NCBI GenBank assembly: GCA_963737545.1
Contig: CAVTTH010000003.1
Coordinates: 1,550,001-1,614,000, forward strand
Source of the DNA: CAVTTH01 sp963737545
GTDB lineage: Bacteria; Verrucomicrobiota; Verrucomicrobiia; Chthoniobacterales; UBA10450
Length of the DNA: 64,000 nucleotides
Reading direction: 5' to 3'
This document shows, one piece after another, positions 51,418 through 61,334 of this stretch. The notes beneath the pieces were generated by a model. That model ran no database searches. It was not told the origin of the DNA and was given only the letters and a program-made list of their open reading frames with translations. The position numbers were made by a program, and so were the translations under genes. Numbering within the stretch: position 1 is the stretch's first letter; the number at the start of each line of letters is the position of its first letter.

Positions 51418-52317
51418 CTATTGACCGCTGCCGTCACGCTGGCCAGTAACTTTTCTCTCGCCTTCATCCCAGCTGGCGAGAAACGCATCGATCAATTGCG
51501 GTAGATCGGCGCTATAACCCCCCTCTAAAATCGCGCCCGCGGGTAGTCCCGTTTCGCGCAGCCATTTTCCCAACGTTGCGAAATCTTCCGTCTCGAGCGT
51601 CATCTGAGTGATCGGGTCGCCGACATAAGCGTCAAATCCGGCGGAGACAAGCAGAAGATCGGGCTGGAACGCAAGCAATGCGTGCAGTGCGCGCTCGACC
51701 TCGCGCATGTGATCAGCTCGGGCCGCAAGCGGCGCGACGGGATAATTGTGAATGTTCGCGAACGAACGCGCTCCGGTGCCCGGATAGGCGGGGAACTGGT
51801 GGATTGAGGCAAAGGCGATCCGCGAATTATTTGCGACGATTTCCTCGGTCCCGTTACCGTGATGCGCATCAAAATCCCAAATTGCAACGCGCTCGACGCC
51901 GTGTTCGATCGCATCGAGTGCGGCGATTGCGATGTGACTGAAATAGCAAAACCCAATGGCGCGATCACGAGTGGCGTGATGCCCCGGCGGCCGCATCAAA
52001 CTGAAGGCGCGACTGCCACCTAGCGCTTCCCGCGACACGGAGACCGCCGCACCGGCGGCGCGAGCTGCGTGGACGTAAATATCCTTGTAAGCGGGCGAGT
52101 CGGCATCGAAATCTTCCTTGGCGGCCTTGATTCGAGCGAGATGGGCGGCTGAGTGCGCGCGCAGCAGCGCTTCCTCGGTTGCCGCCTCAGGTCGGCGCCA
52201 TTCCCAGTGGGCGTGGCGCATCCTCAAGAACGGAGCTGTTTTGATAATTCGCTCCGGCCGTTCCGGGTGACCAAAACCCGAATATGCAGTGCAATGTGGG
52301 TCGTGAAAGATCAGCAC
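51418..52317 (-). CDS. Histone deacetylase family (acetylpolyamine amidohydrolase-like) protein
   Basis: The arginase-deacetylase fold binds zinc and removes acetyl groups from lysines or polyamines. Motifs present are HPERPERI, LMRPPGHHA (tandem His), AIWDFDAHHGNGT (metal Asp and His), LLVSAGFDAY (second metal Asp) and AILEGGYS. Length is 299 residues. In bacteria the substrate is often an acetylated small molecule; the context does not say which. Confidence 0.93.
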   Translation of the reverse strand: MLIFHDPHCTAYSGFGHPERPERIIKTAPFLRMRHAHWEWRRPEAATEEALLRAHSAAHLARIKAAKEDFDADSPAYKDIYVHAARAAGAAVSVSREALGGSRAFSLMRPPGHHATRDRAIGFCYFSHIAIAALDAIEHGVERVAIWDFDAHHGNGTEEIVANNSRIAFASIHQFPAYPGTGARSFANIHNYPVAPLAARADHMREVERALHALLAFQPDLLLVSAGFDAYVGDPITQMTLETEDFATLGKWLRETGLPAGAILEGGYSADLPQLIDAFLASWDEGERKVTGQRDGSGQ

Positions 52318-52469
52318 GGAACAAGGTTACCGATTCTACCTTTCAACGAAACGGGAGATTCTTCGCGACCTCGGGTGATTGGCTACAATCCTGCTTTGGC
52401 CATAGCCGGCCAGTTCCAGCTGACACGGATGGAGTTTGGAGGGAAGCCGGCTACGAAAAATCAAGCCAG

Positions 52470-55217
52470 ATGAGGAGTGCGATCGCAACTGTGGTTAGGG
52501 ACGAGCATCGGAACGGTGCTGTGCACGTGGATTCACATGCGATCAACCGCGCCGCCGCCGCTGATGAACTGCGCGCCACGATCGAGGCATCGAACAACTG
52601 CGTTATTACGATCGATTGCGACAGTACAATCCTGGAGTTTAACGTTGCCGCCGAACGGACCCTTGGATACCGACGAGGAAATGTGGTCGGGAAGGCATTG
52701 GCGGAAGTCATCATCCCATCGTCGTTGCGTAGTGCTCATCGGTGCGAAATCGCAACCCTGTTAAGAGCAGATCAGGGAAAGATCTCTGGCCAATGCCTGG
52801 AAGTGGTGGTCATGCGCGGGGACGGATCGGAATTTCCCGCCGAACTAACCTTCACTCGAATTCCCGGGCAAGGTCCGCCGATTTTTACGGCATTCATCCG
52901 TGACATCACGGAACGCAAAGCAGCCGAAGAGAAGTTACGCAGTCAGGAGGAACAATATCGGATCCTTTTCGAGACGAACCCGACTCCGATGTGGGTTTAT
53001 GATGTCGAAAGCCTGCGTTTCCTTGCGGTCAATGAGGCTGCGATTTCGCAATATGGCTATTCGCGCGAGGAATTTCTGTCGCGCACGCTTCGCGATATCC
53101 GGCCGGAGGAAGAAGTCGAAAAGCTTGAACAAGCACTGAGCGAGGACGATCCTCCTGGCCCCGCCGGTCAATGGCGGCATCTGCGCAAAGATGGTTCTGT
53201 GATCATCGTTTCGATCTACTCCTGCCCGACGATTTTTGAACAGCGGGCCGCCCGAATGACCATTGCCACGGACGTGACCGAGAAGGAGCATGCTTACTCC
53301 AAATTGCGCCAAAGTGAGGCAAATCTCGCCCTGGCCCAGCGTGTCGCCCACATGGGAAGTTGGGAAGTCGATCTGACGAAGCGGGAGGATCGGGCGAAGA
53401 ATCCTCCACGCTGGTCGGATGAAACTTTTCGGATTTTCGGCTTCGAGCCGGGGGCCATTGAGGTAACGCACGACAGCTTTTTCCATCTTCTCATTCCGGA
53501 GGAGCGTCAGCGAGCCCGCGAAACGTTCATTCACCAGTTGCGAACTGGTGAGCGGTATTGCGTCGATCACCGCATCGTGCGGCCGGACGGCACCCAGCGC
53601 ATCGTTCAGGTGCAGTCCGACACGGTACGCGACTCGACTGGACGTCTGGTGAAAACAATGGGCACTGTCCAGGACATTACTGAAAGCAGACGGGCCGAAC
53701 GATTGCTACGCGAGCAGGCCGAACTGATAAACCTCGCGCAGGACGCCATCCTGGTTCACAACCTGGATGGAACGGTTCGGGTGTGGAACCTGGGGGCAGA
53801 ACGCCTTTATGGTTGGACCGCGAACGAAATGCTCGGTAAACGAGTTGCCGATCTCCTCTCTGAGGAAATGGGGCCGGCCGCTGCCGCCGCGAACAATCTG
53901 CTTCTGCAAAACGGTGAGTGGCGCGGCGAGCTGCAACAGGTCTGCAAGGACGGTCGCAACATCATCGTCAGCTGTCGCTGGACGCTCGTGCGTGACGACC
54001 GCGGGGAACCAGAATCGGTCCTTGTCATCAACACCGACATGACCGAGCAGAAGAAACTGGAGGCGCAATTTCTGCGTTCGCAGCGGTTGGAAAGCATCGG
54101 CACGCTCGCCGCTGGCGTGGCACATGACCTAAACAACATTCTCGCGCCAATCTTGCTCGTAACCCCCCTCTTGCGCGGGGACCTTGCAGTAGAAGAAAAG
54201 GAGCGATTTCTTTCTCTGGTGCAGACAAGCGCCGAGCGCGGCGCCCATATCGTGCGACAGGTCCTTACCTTTGCTCGCGGAGCGGACGGCGCGCGAGTGT
54301 TGGTCCAGCCAGTATATCTTTTGGAAGAAGTCGCGAAAATTACAGGAGAAACTTTTCCCAAATCGATAACGATTTGTACACGCTATCCAGAGGATCTCTG
54401 GCTCGTTGAAGGAGACCCAACCCAATTGCAACAGGTCTTGCTAAATCTCTGTGTCAATGCTCGGGACGCCATGCCTGAAGGCGGCACAATCCAGCTCATG
54501 GCTGAGAATTTCGAAGTAGACGATCACTATGCGAGCATGACGCCCGGCGCCAACCCCGGCCCCCATGTCGTGATCCAGGTGGTCGACAATGGGTCCGGTA
54601 TTCCCCGTCACGTCATCGACAAGATATTCGATCCTTTCTTTACGACGAAGGAAACCGGGCAGGGCACGGGCTTGGGCCTGTCCACCGTTCTTGGGATCGT
54701 GAAAAGTTACGGCGGCTTCGTGAATGTTTCCAGCGAAGAAGGCCACACGACTTTCAGAGTATGCCTCCCTGCCAGTGCAAGTGAGATGTCGAATACGGGA
54801 ATGCCGGAGGCGATTTCACTTCCGGCCGGACGTGGTGAGACAATCCTCGTGGTCGACGATGAACCCAGCATTCGAGACGCGGCCCAATCGCTCCTCCTGA
54901 GTTACGGTTACAACGTGCTCCTTGCCGAGGATGGCATTGCCGCTCTGGCACTCTTCGCGCGGCGCCCAAGTGAAATCGATCTCATCCTCACTGACATGAT
55001 CATGCCATCGATGGATGGATTGACGCTCGTCCGAACGTTACGCAAAATGAATCCGGAGACGAAAATCATCTTGTCGAGCGGTCGAGAAGAAGATTACAGC
55101 GCCTCGGAGCTAAACGCTCTCCACCTGCAGGCGCGTTTACGGAAACCCTACACCAGAGAAAAATTGCTTATCACCCTAAGCGAAGTTTTGCATCGTCACG
55201 ACGCCGCGACGGAGTAA
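52470..55217 (+). CDS. Hybrid sensor histidine kinase with four PAS domains and a receiver
   Basis: From ATG 52470 the 915-residue protein has four PAS/PAC domains at about 33-155, 160-290, 295-420 and 430-555 (PAC ends such as FIRDITERKAAEEKL and GTVQDITESRRAERL). The HisKA domain has His552 in GVAHDLNN, and the ATPase domain has NLCVNARDAM, VVDNGSGIP and GTGLGLSTVLGIV. The C-terminal receiver has Asp842 in ILTDMIMPSMDG and Lys in ARLRKPYT. No membrane segments are visible, so it should sense a cytoplasmic signal. Sixty-two more codons upstream are open. Confidence 0.93.
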   Translation: MRSAIATVVRDEHRNGAVHVDSHAINRAAAADELRATIEASNNCVITIDCDSTILEFNVAAERTLGYRRGNVVGKALAEVIIPSSLRSAHRCEIATLLRADQGKISGQCLEVVVMRGDGSEFPAELTFTRIPGQGPPIFTAFIRDITERKAAEEKLRSQEEQYRILFETNPTPMWVYDVESLRFLAVNEAAISQYGYSREEFLSRTLRDIRPEEEVEKLEQALSEDDPPGPAGQWRHLRKDGSVIIVSIYSCPTIFEQRAARMTIATDVTEKEHAYSKLRQSEANLALAQRVAHMGSWEVDLTKREDRAKNPPRWSDETFRIFGFEPGAIEVTHDSFFHLLIPEERQRARETFIHQLRTGERYCVDHRIVRPDGTQRIVQVQSDTVRDSTGRLVKTMGTVQDITESRRAERLLREQAELINLAQDAILVHNLDGTVRVWNLGAERLYGWTANEMLGKRVADLLSEEMGPAAAAANNLLLQNGEWRGELQQVCKDGRNIIVSCRWTLVRDDRGEPESVLVINTDMTEQKKLEAQFLRSQRLESIGTLAAGVAHDLNNILAPILLVTPLLRGDLAVEEKERFLSLVQTSAERGAHIVRQVLTFARGADGARVLVQPVYLLEEVAKITGETFPKSITICTRYPEDLWLVEGDPTQLQQVLLNLCVNARDAMPEGGTIQLMAENFEVDDHYASMTPGANPGPHVVIQVVDNGSGIPRHVIDKIFDPFFTTKETGQGTGLGLSTVLGIVKSYGGFVNVSSEEGHTTFRVCLPASASEMSNTGMPEAISLPAGRGETILVVDDEPSIRDAAQSLLLSYGYNVLLAEDGIAALALFARRPSEIDLILTDMIMPSMDGLTLVRTLRKMNPETKIILSSGREEDYSASELNALHLQARLRKPYTREKLLITLSEVLHRHDAATE

Positions 55218-55279
55218 AGGCAGGCAGAGTTGCAACGCGAATGTTCTTACCCTGATCCCGAAAGCTCTTGATCTCCTTT

Positions 55280-55507
55280 CTAACGGAGATTACCCAGCCG
55301 AAAACGCTCCATTAGTTGCTCGCGAAGTTCGGTCTGAAGTTCCGGCCGCAAGCGGGTGAGGAGTTTTTCTCTGCGCTTCGGATCCATTGCCATCAATTCG
55401 CGCAAAAATTTATCCCGGGTCCGCTTCTTTTCGTAGCGAGTCCAGGCCACGCCGGCAGCGAGCACCGCGCACGCCGCCCAAAGTTCAATTGATGTTGCTG
55501 TTGTCAC
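55280..55507 (-). CDS. Small membrane-anchored hypothetical protein
   Basis: The 75-residue product (GTG start) has one hydrophobic segment at 8-22 (IELWAACAVLAAGVAW) followed by a strongly charged helical region with MDPKRREKLLTRLRPELQ. I do not recognise it. Its start overlaps the end of a gene remnant on the same strand (55495-55686), so it was probably the second gene of an operon whose first gene was cut. Confidence 0.6.
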   Translation of the reverse strand: MTTATSIELWAACAVLAAGVAWTRYEKKRTRDKFLRELMAMDPKRREKLLTRLRPELQTELREQLMERFRLGNLR

Positions 55508-55686
55508 CAGGAGCTAAATTCATCTGCGGGGTAGGACTCTGCGGCTTCTTCGGTTTTGGCGCAACCGGTCCTCCGACAGCCTTCACCTCTGGCCGTTCCC
55601 CGAATGGAGCTTTGCCAGCCTCAATAGATGAGTTCAATCTATCGTCGACTTTCCGCGTCGATCAGACGTTCTTGTTCGAGGGCTCC
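55495..55686 (-). pseudogene. Possible 3' remnant of a gene cut off by the neighbouring FN3/VCBS gene
   Basis: Reading leftwards from about 55676, one frame gives LEQERLIDAESRR then a stop. One base later the frame RLNSSIEAGKAPFGERPEVK continues, followed by a Pro/Lys-rich tail ending at 55495 and overlapping the start of the 55507 gene. Removing one T joins the two parts. No start exists, because the FN3/VCBS gene ends at 55687. This looks like the tail of a lost gene, but the segment is short and no family is recognised. Confidence 0.35.
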
Positions 55687-57504
55687 TTAGTAGTTTCTTA
55701 TGTCCCAAGACGTTGGCATCGTTCCAAGATTCACGTTGCCGCTGTAGTTTGTGCCGTCCATTAGCCAGATATTGCGCGCTCCGGTTGAGTTTTGCCAGAG
55801 AATATCCGGTTTGCCATCTCCGTTGAAATCGCCCGCACCGACGATATTCCAGGATTTCGAAACGATTCCCAAGCCTAGGTTGCCGCTGTAGATGGTGCCG
55901 TTCATGAACCAGATTGCGCGCGCCCCGGTGGAGCTGTCTTGCCAGAGAATATCCGGTTTGCCATCTCCGTTGAAATCGGCTGAGCCTACGATGTTCCAGG
56001 ATTTGGCCACGGTCCCCAAGCTTACACTACTCGCGTACACGGTGCCGTTCATGAGCCAGACGGCGCGGGACCCGGTGGAGCTGTCTTGCCAGAGAATATC
56101 CGGTTTGCCATCTCCGTTGAAATCGGCTGAGCCCACGATGTTCCAGGATTTGGCCACGGTCCCCAAACTGACACTACTGCCGAAGGCAGTGCCGTTCATG
56201 AGCCAGATGGCACGCGCCCCCGTGTGACTGTCCTGCCAGAGAATGTCCGGTTGGCCATCGCCATTGAAATCCCCCGAACCCACAATATTCCAGGAGGTCG
56301 CAACGGTTCCCAAGCTTGCATCGCCGGTATGGATCGTGCCGTTCATGAGCCAGATCATGCGTGCTCCTGATGAACTATTTTGCCAGAGGATCTGCGTCGA
56401 TGCGGGTTCGGGCGTTGGGGTCGGTGTCGGAGTTGGTGGGGGTGTTGGTGGGGGTGTGGGTGTTGGAGCTGGCGTCGGTGCTGGATTTACTGTGAGCGTC
56501 GCGTTGTTGCTGGTTACGCTTCCACCGCCGTTACTCACTATCACCTTAAAGCTCGCGCCGTTGTAAGCCTGCGTCGTGGGTGGCGTCGTATATGACGAGT
56601 TGGTTGCTCCTGCAATCTGCACGTTGTTTTTCCGCCACTGGTAGGTCAACGGTCCAGATCCTGTAGCAGTCACGCTGAATGTCGCCGTCTGGCCTAATGT
56701 TGTTGACTGAGGCTGAGGCTGAACAGTGATGACTGGCCTTGGCGTCGGGGTCGGGGTCGGGGTCGGACTGGTCGTGACCGATCTCGAATTGGAATTAACG
56801 CTGGTGCCGCCTCCATTGTGCGAGCGAACCCGATACCAGTAAGTTGTGCTTGGGTTTAGCCCGGTCACATTCCTACTCGTGACGTTTCCTACGTCCGAGT
56901 TATTGAGAACGAAATTGGTAAAAGCGGAGTTGGTGGCAACGTCCAGGCGGTAGCCATTGGCTGACGCGATGCTGGTCCAGTTGGCAGTAAAGCTGTTGCT
57001 GGTAATGCTAGTTGCGGCCGTTGCGGTTGGCGGAGGCGGGGTCGGAGTGGGACTTGGGGTCGGAGTGGGAGTTGGGGTTGGAGTTGGAGTTGGAGTTGGG
57101 GTTGGAGTTGGAGTTGGGGCTGGAGTGGGAGTTGGAGTTGGGGCTGGAGTGGGAGTTGGGGTTGGGGTTGGAGTTGGGGTTGGAGTTGGTGTCGGTGGAG
57201 CGCTTACGGTTGCGGATACCTCATCGGAAGGTGGGCTTTGCAACATGAGAGTGTTGTAGGCGGTGACCACAAAAAAATATGTGCCTCCATCCGTCAAATT
57301 CGGAACTGTTGCCACTGTCCCGTTCCCGACATCAATCTCTTGGGTATAGGTTCCGCTGGCAGGCCCATAAAACAATCGGTACCCGGCGATATCGGGCTCC
57401 ACATTTGGATCCCATTGCAAAGTGACACTTCCTGTCGCTTGGGAGTGAGACACCAAGCCTAGAAACACGCTGCCACTGGCCAGTATTATCGCCAATTTGC
57501 GCAT
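55687..57504 (-). CDS. Secreted FN3 / Ig-like / VCBS-repeat protein with Pro-Thr linkers (A)
   Basis: From ATG 57504 the 605-residue protein has a signal peptide (to about residue 23, SQATG) and an FN3 domain (SVTLQWDPNVEPDIAGYRLF). A (Pro-Thr)n linker, a second FN3 domain (SFTANWTSIASANGYRLDV) and an Ig-like domain (LTYQWRKNNVQIAGA) follow. Another linker leads to five VCBS/FG-GAP-like repeats built on ILWQ...GARAIWLMNGT and NIVGSADFNGDGKPD. There is no PEP-CTERM or other sorting tail. A surface or extracellular adhesin-like role is inferred. A sigma-54-like promoter precedes it. Confidence 0.88.
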   Translation of the reverse strand: MRKLAIILASGSVFLGLVSHSQATGSVTLQWDPNVEPDIAGYRLFYGPASGTYTQEIDVGNGTVATVPNLTDGGTYFFVVTAYNTLMLQSPPSDEVSATVSAPPTPTPTPTPTPTPTPTPAPTPTPTPAPTPTPTPTPTPTPTPTPTPTPSPTPTPPPPTATAATSITSNSFTANWTSIASANGYRLDVATNSAFTNFVLNNSDVGNVTSRNVTGLNPSTTYWYRVRSHNGGGTSVNSNSRSVTTSPTPTPTPTPRPVITVQPQPQSTTLGQTATFSVTATGSGPLTYQWRKNNVQIAGATNSSYTTPPTTQAYNGASFKVIVSNGGGSVTSNNATLTVNPAPTPAPTPTPPPTPPPTPTPTPTPEPASTQILWQNSSSGARMIWLMNGTIHTGDASLGTVATSWNIVGSGDFNGDGQPDILWQDSHTGARAIWLMNGTAFGSSVSLGTVAKSWNIVGSADFNGDGKPDILWQDSSTGSRAVWLMNGTVYASSVSLGTVAKSWNIVGSADFNGDGKPDILWQDSSTGARAIWFMNGTIYSGNLGLGIVSKSWNIVGAGDFNGDGKPDILWQNSTGARNIWLMDGTNYSGNVNLGTMPTSWDIRNY

Positions 57505-57539
57505 TGTATTACAATGAAGCCAGTAATTATGGTATTTAT

Positions 57540-57555
57540 AGCAATAGTCATACCC
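57540..57555 (-). promoter_or_regulatory. Sigma-54-like -24/-12 promoter upstream of FN3/VCBS gene A
   Basis: On the minus strand the bases read GGGTATGACTATTGCT: GG and GC are 12 bases apart, with TTGCT at -12, as in the RpoN consensus TGGCAC-N5-TTGCW. The overlapping 18 bases 57528-57545 are identical to those before gene B, and both begin 24 bases before the start codon. The -24 half is weaker than in gene B. Confidence 0.55.
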
Positions 57556-57759
57556 AGCAACGAAGAAACGGCACAGGCGAAGGTTAAAAAAGCCAATCCC
57601 GCGAGCGGAGATCTGGTGAGTTGCCGAGCAGGTGAATTCGGCTCGGAGTCTCCGGCCGAGGACAATCCCAAGAGAAGGACCAAACTCCTATTCTAGGATT
57701 GGCTTCTGCATCAAGCTCTCGACCGCTGCGAACCCAGGCACTCTTGCTTCGAGGAAGTA

Positions 57760-58980
57760 TTAGAAATTTCTGATGTCCCAGGAAGTGGCTACGGAGGGCA
57801 GGTTAACACTGCTACTGTAGTGAGCGCCGTTCATGAGCCAGAGGGCGCGTGCGCCGGTCTGGCTGTCTTGCCAGAGAATGTCGGGTTTGCCATCGTTATT
57901 GAAGTCGGCTGAACCGACAATGTTCCAGGAAGCGGCCACGGTGCCCACGCTCAGACTGCTGCTGTAATGGGTGCCATTCATGAGCCAGAGGGCGCGTGCA
58001 CCGGTTGCGCTGTCTTGCCAGAGAATGTCGGGTTTGCCATCGCCGTTGAAATCGGCCGAACCGACGATATTCCAGGAAGTGGGCACAGTGCCCAGGCTGA
58101 TACTGCTGAGGTAGTGGATGCCGTTCATGAGCCAGAGGGCGCGTGCACCGGTTGCGCTGTTTTGCCAGAGAATGTCGGGTTTGCCGTCGCCATTGAAATC
58201 GGCTGAACCGACGATATTCCAGGAAGAGGGCACAGTGCCCAAGCTGACACTACTGAGGTAATGGGTGCCGTTCATGAGCCAGAGGGCGCGCGCACCGGTT
58301 GCGCTATCCTGCCAGAGGATATCGGCTTTGCCATTGCCGTTGAAATCGGCCGAACCGACGATATTCCAGGAAGTGGGGACAGTGCCGAGGTTAACACTGC
58401 CTGAGTAGGCAGTGCCATTCATGAGCCAAAGGGCGCGTGCGCCAGTCTGGTTGTTTTGCCAGAGAATCATCGAGGAAGGGGAATCCGGTGAGGGAGAGGG
58501 CGATGGGCTCGGGCTTGGAGAGGGTGTTGCGGTGGGTGTAGGGGTGGGGGTAGGGCTTTGGGTGGGGGTTGGGGTAGGAGTTGGAGTTGGGGTAGGAGTT
58601 GGTGTTGGAGTTGGGGTCGGGGTTGGAGTTGGGGTTGGAGTTGGAGTTGGGCTCGGACTGGTCGTGACCGATCTCGAGTTGGAGTTAACGCTGGTGCCGC
58701 CTGCATTGTAGGCCCGAACTCGATACCAGTAATTTGTGCTGGGGGTTAACCCGGTCACGTTCCTACTGGTGACGTTTCCTACGTCCAAATTATTGAGAAC
58801 GAAATTGGTAAAAGCGGAGTTGGTGGCAACGTCCAAACGGTAACCATTGGCGGACGCGACGCTGGTCCAGTTGGCAGTAAAGCTGGTGCTGGTAATGCCA
58901 GTTGGGGCGGTTGCGGTTGGCGGAGGCGGAGTCGGGATCGGAGTGGGAGTCGGGGTTGGGGTAGGAGTTGGGGTCGGGGT
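57760..58980 (-). repeat. 1.22-kb direct repeat, copy 1 (3' part of gene B)
   Basis: These 1221 bases appear identical to 62592-63812 at every position I compared. The repeat starts exactly at the stop codon of gene B and covers the VCBS repeats, the last FN3 domain and part of a linker. It ends inside the Pro-Thr-coding region, after which the two genes differ. Confidence 0.9.
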
Positions 58981-61009
58981 AGGGGTAGGGGTAGGGGTCG
59001 GAGTTGGAGTCGGAGTTGGTGTTGGTGTTGGTGTTGGAGTCGGAGTTGGAGTCGGGGTAGGGGTAGGGGTCGGAGTTGGGGTCGGGGTCGGCGTCGGGCT
59101 CGGACTGGTCGTGACCGATCTCGAGTTGGAGTTAACGCTGGTGCCGCCTCCATTGTAGGCCCGAACCCGATACCAGTAATTTGTGCTGGGGGTTAACCCG
59201 GTCACGTTCCTACTGGTGACGTTTCCTACGTCCAAATTATTGAGAACGAAATTGGTAAAAGCGGAGTTGGTGGCAACGTCCAAACGGTAACCATTGGCGG
59301 ACGCGACGCTGGTCCAGTTGGCAGTAAAGCTGGTGCTGGTAATGCCAGTTGGGGCGGTTGCGGTTGGCGGAGGCGGAGTCGGGATCGGAGTGGGAGTCGG
59401 GGTTGGGGTAGGAGTCGGGGTCGGGGTAGGAGTTGGGGTAGGGGTCGGAGTTGGAGTCGGAGTTGGTGTTGGAGTTGGTGTTGGAGTCGGAGTTGGAGTC
59501 GGGGTAGGGGTAGGGGTCGGAGTTGGGGTCGGGGTCGGCGTCGGGCTCGGACTGGTCGTGACCGATCTCGAGTTGGAGTTAACGCTGGTGCCGCCTCCAT
59601 TGTAGGCCCGAACCCGATACCAGTAATTTGTGCTGGGGGTTAACCCGGTCACGTTCCTACTGGTGACGTTTCCTACGTCCAAATTATTGAGAACGAAATT
59701 GGTAAAAGCGGAGTTGGTGGCAACGTCCAAACGGTAACCATTGGCGGACGCGACGTTGGTCCAGTTGGCAGTAAAGCTGGTGCTGGTAATGCCAGTTGGG
59801 GCGGTTGCGGTTGGCGGAGGCGGAGTTGGTGGTAGGAGTCGGGGTCTGGGGTCGGAGTCGGAGTTGGAGTTGGGGTCGGGGTAGGAGTCGGAGTTGGAGT
59901 CGGGGTCGGGGTTGGGGTTGGAGTTGGAGTCGGGGTCGGAGTAGGAGTCGGAGTTGGGGTCGGGGTCGGAGTCGGAGTTGGAGTTGGGGTTGGGGTCGGT
60001 GTCGGTGTTGGGGTTGGGGTCGGAGTCGGTGTTGGGGTTGGAGTCGGAGTCGGAGTTGGTGTTGGAGTTGGGGTCGGGCTCGTGGAGTTGGAGTCGGAGT
60101 TGGAGTCGGAGTTGGTGTTGGAGTTGGGGTCGGGCTCGGAGTAGGAGTCGGAGTTGGAGTTGGAGTCGGTGTTGGGGTTGGGGTTGGGGTCGGAGTCGGA
60201 GTTGGGGTTGGTGTTGGAGTTGGGGTCGGGGTCGGAGTCGGGGTCGGAGTTGGTGTTGGAGTTGGGGTAGGAGTAGGAGTCGGAGTAGGAGTCGGAGTTG
60301 GAGTTGGAGTAGGAGTCGGAGTCGGGGTTGGGGTTGGAGTTGGGGTAGGGCTCGGACTGGTCGTGACCGACCTCGAGTTCGAATTGACGCTGGTGCCGCC
60401 TCCATTGTAGGCCCGAACCCGATACCAGTAATTTGTGCTGGGGATTAACCCGGTCACGTTCCTACTGGTGACGTTCCCTACGTCCAAATTATTGAGAACG
60501 AAATTGGTAAAAGCGGAGTTGGTGGCGACGTCCAAACGGTAACCATTGGCGGACGCGACGCTGGTCCAGTTGGCAGTAAAGCTGGTGCTGGTAATACTAG
60601 TCGCGGCGGTTGCGGTTGGCGGAGGCGGGGTAGGAGTTGGGGTCGGGGTTGGAGTCGGAGTCGGAGTTGGAGTCGGAGTTGGAGTCGGAGTTGGAGTTGG
60701 GGAGGCGATGGTCACCGACACCTCATTGGAAGGAGGACTTTGCATTGCTACATCGTTGTACGCGATCGCAACGAAGAAGTAAGTGCTTCCATTCGTCAGG
60801 TTCGGAACGGTCGCAGTTGTTACATTTCCGACATCCGTCTGCTGCGTGTAATTTCCGCTCTCAGTTCCGTAAAGCAGGCGATACCCGGCAATATTGGGCT
60901 CAACATTTTGGTCCCACTGGAGCGTGACGCTCCCCGTTGCCTGGACGTGAGAGACCAAACTAACAAGAAACATGCAACTGCCGGCCAGTATTTTTGCCAA
61001 TCCACGCAT
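57760..61009 (-). CDS. Secreted FN3 / VCBS-repeat protein with very long Pro-Thr linkers (B), frame-shifted inside a linker
   Basis: ATG 61009 begins a signal peptide (LVSLVSHVQATG) and an FN3 domain, then Pro-Thr linkers alternating with four copies of an FN3 domain (TSFTANWTSVASANGYRLDV type). The C-terminus has five VCBS-like repeats ending SWDIRNF at 57760. The N-terminal frame is lost within the linker near 60070, and the C-terminal frame resumes near 59830. The total length is one base over a multiple of three, so the net shift is +1. Whether the break is real or a sequencing fault in a repeat is unclear. Confidence 0.8.
59826..60357 (-). repeat. Low-complexity Pro-Thr-coding tract with 6-bp periodicity
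   Basis: About 530 bases made of GGAGTT/GGGGTC/GGAGTC-type hexamers (plus strand) encode Pro-Thr repeats in the gene B frame. Shorter tracts of the same type occur near 57040-57195, 58560-58655, 58930-59100, 59385-59545 and 60630-60700. Strand bias is extreme (G and T only on the plus strand). Such tracts are prone to slippage and to assembly error. Confidence 0.9.
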
Positions 61010-61044
61010 TGGAATACGGAAACCCCAAAAAGTATGGTATTTAT

Positions 61045-61060
61045 AGCAATGGCCGTGCCC
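61045..61060 (-). promoter_or_regulatory. Sigma-54-like -24/-12 promoter upstream of FN3/VCBS gene B
   Basis: The minus strand reads GGGCACGGCCATTGCT, matching TGGCAC-N5-TTGCW at all but the first base. It is followed by TATAAATACCATA, shared exactly with gene A. The -12 element lies 36 bases before the ATG in both genes. The remaining divergent spacer (to thrC at 61335) shows nothing else I can name. Confidence 0.65.
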
Positions 61061-61334
61061 TTGCTCTGAAAAACGTTGCAGGACGGGGCTTTGGCGATTC
61101 GTTCGCCTACTGCTCAACTTTGGGCGAAGTGCAGCCTTCGAGGCGTCCGCTGAACGACCCCGCTCGAAGGCAATTCTAGCGGTCCCGCTTTGCTGAAATC
61201 AGGTCCCGACAATTCAAAGCGCCGGCGTCCAAGAACGATGGCCGGGAGCTTTTGCAAGACCCGCGATAATGATTGTTGATTGTCTCCTCGATCTGCGTAC
61301 GTCGGGGAAAACTGCCGTAGCTTCGCTAGCATTT

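Noticed and set aside
59796..60448. Plus-strand frames encoding Val-Gly or Trp-Ser-Arg repeats
   Set aside because: They are complementary readings of the Pro-Thr hexamer tract and have no start signals or domains.
56957..60782. CRISPR-like array in the repeated tracts
   Set aside because: The repeats are 6-base coding units without unique spacers, and whole-domain repeats are FN3 coding copies. No cas genes are present.
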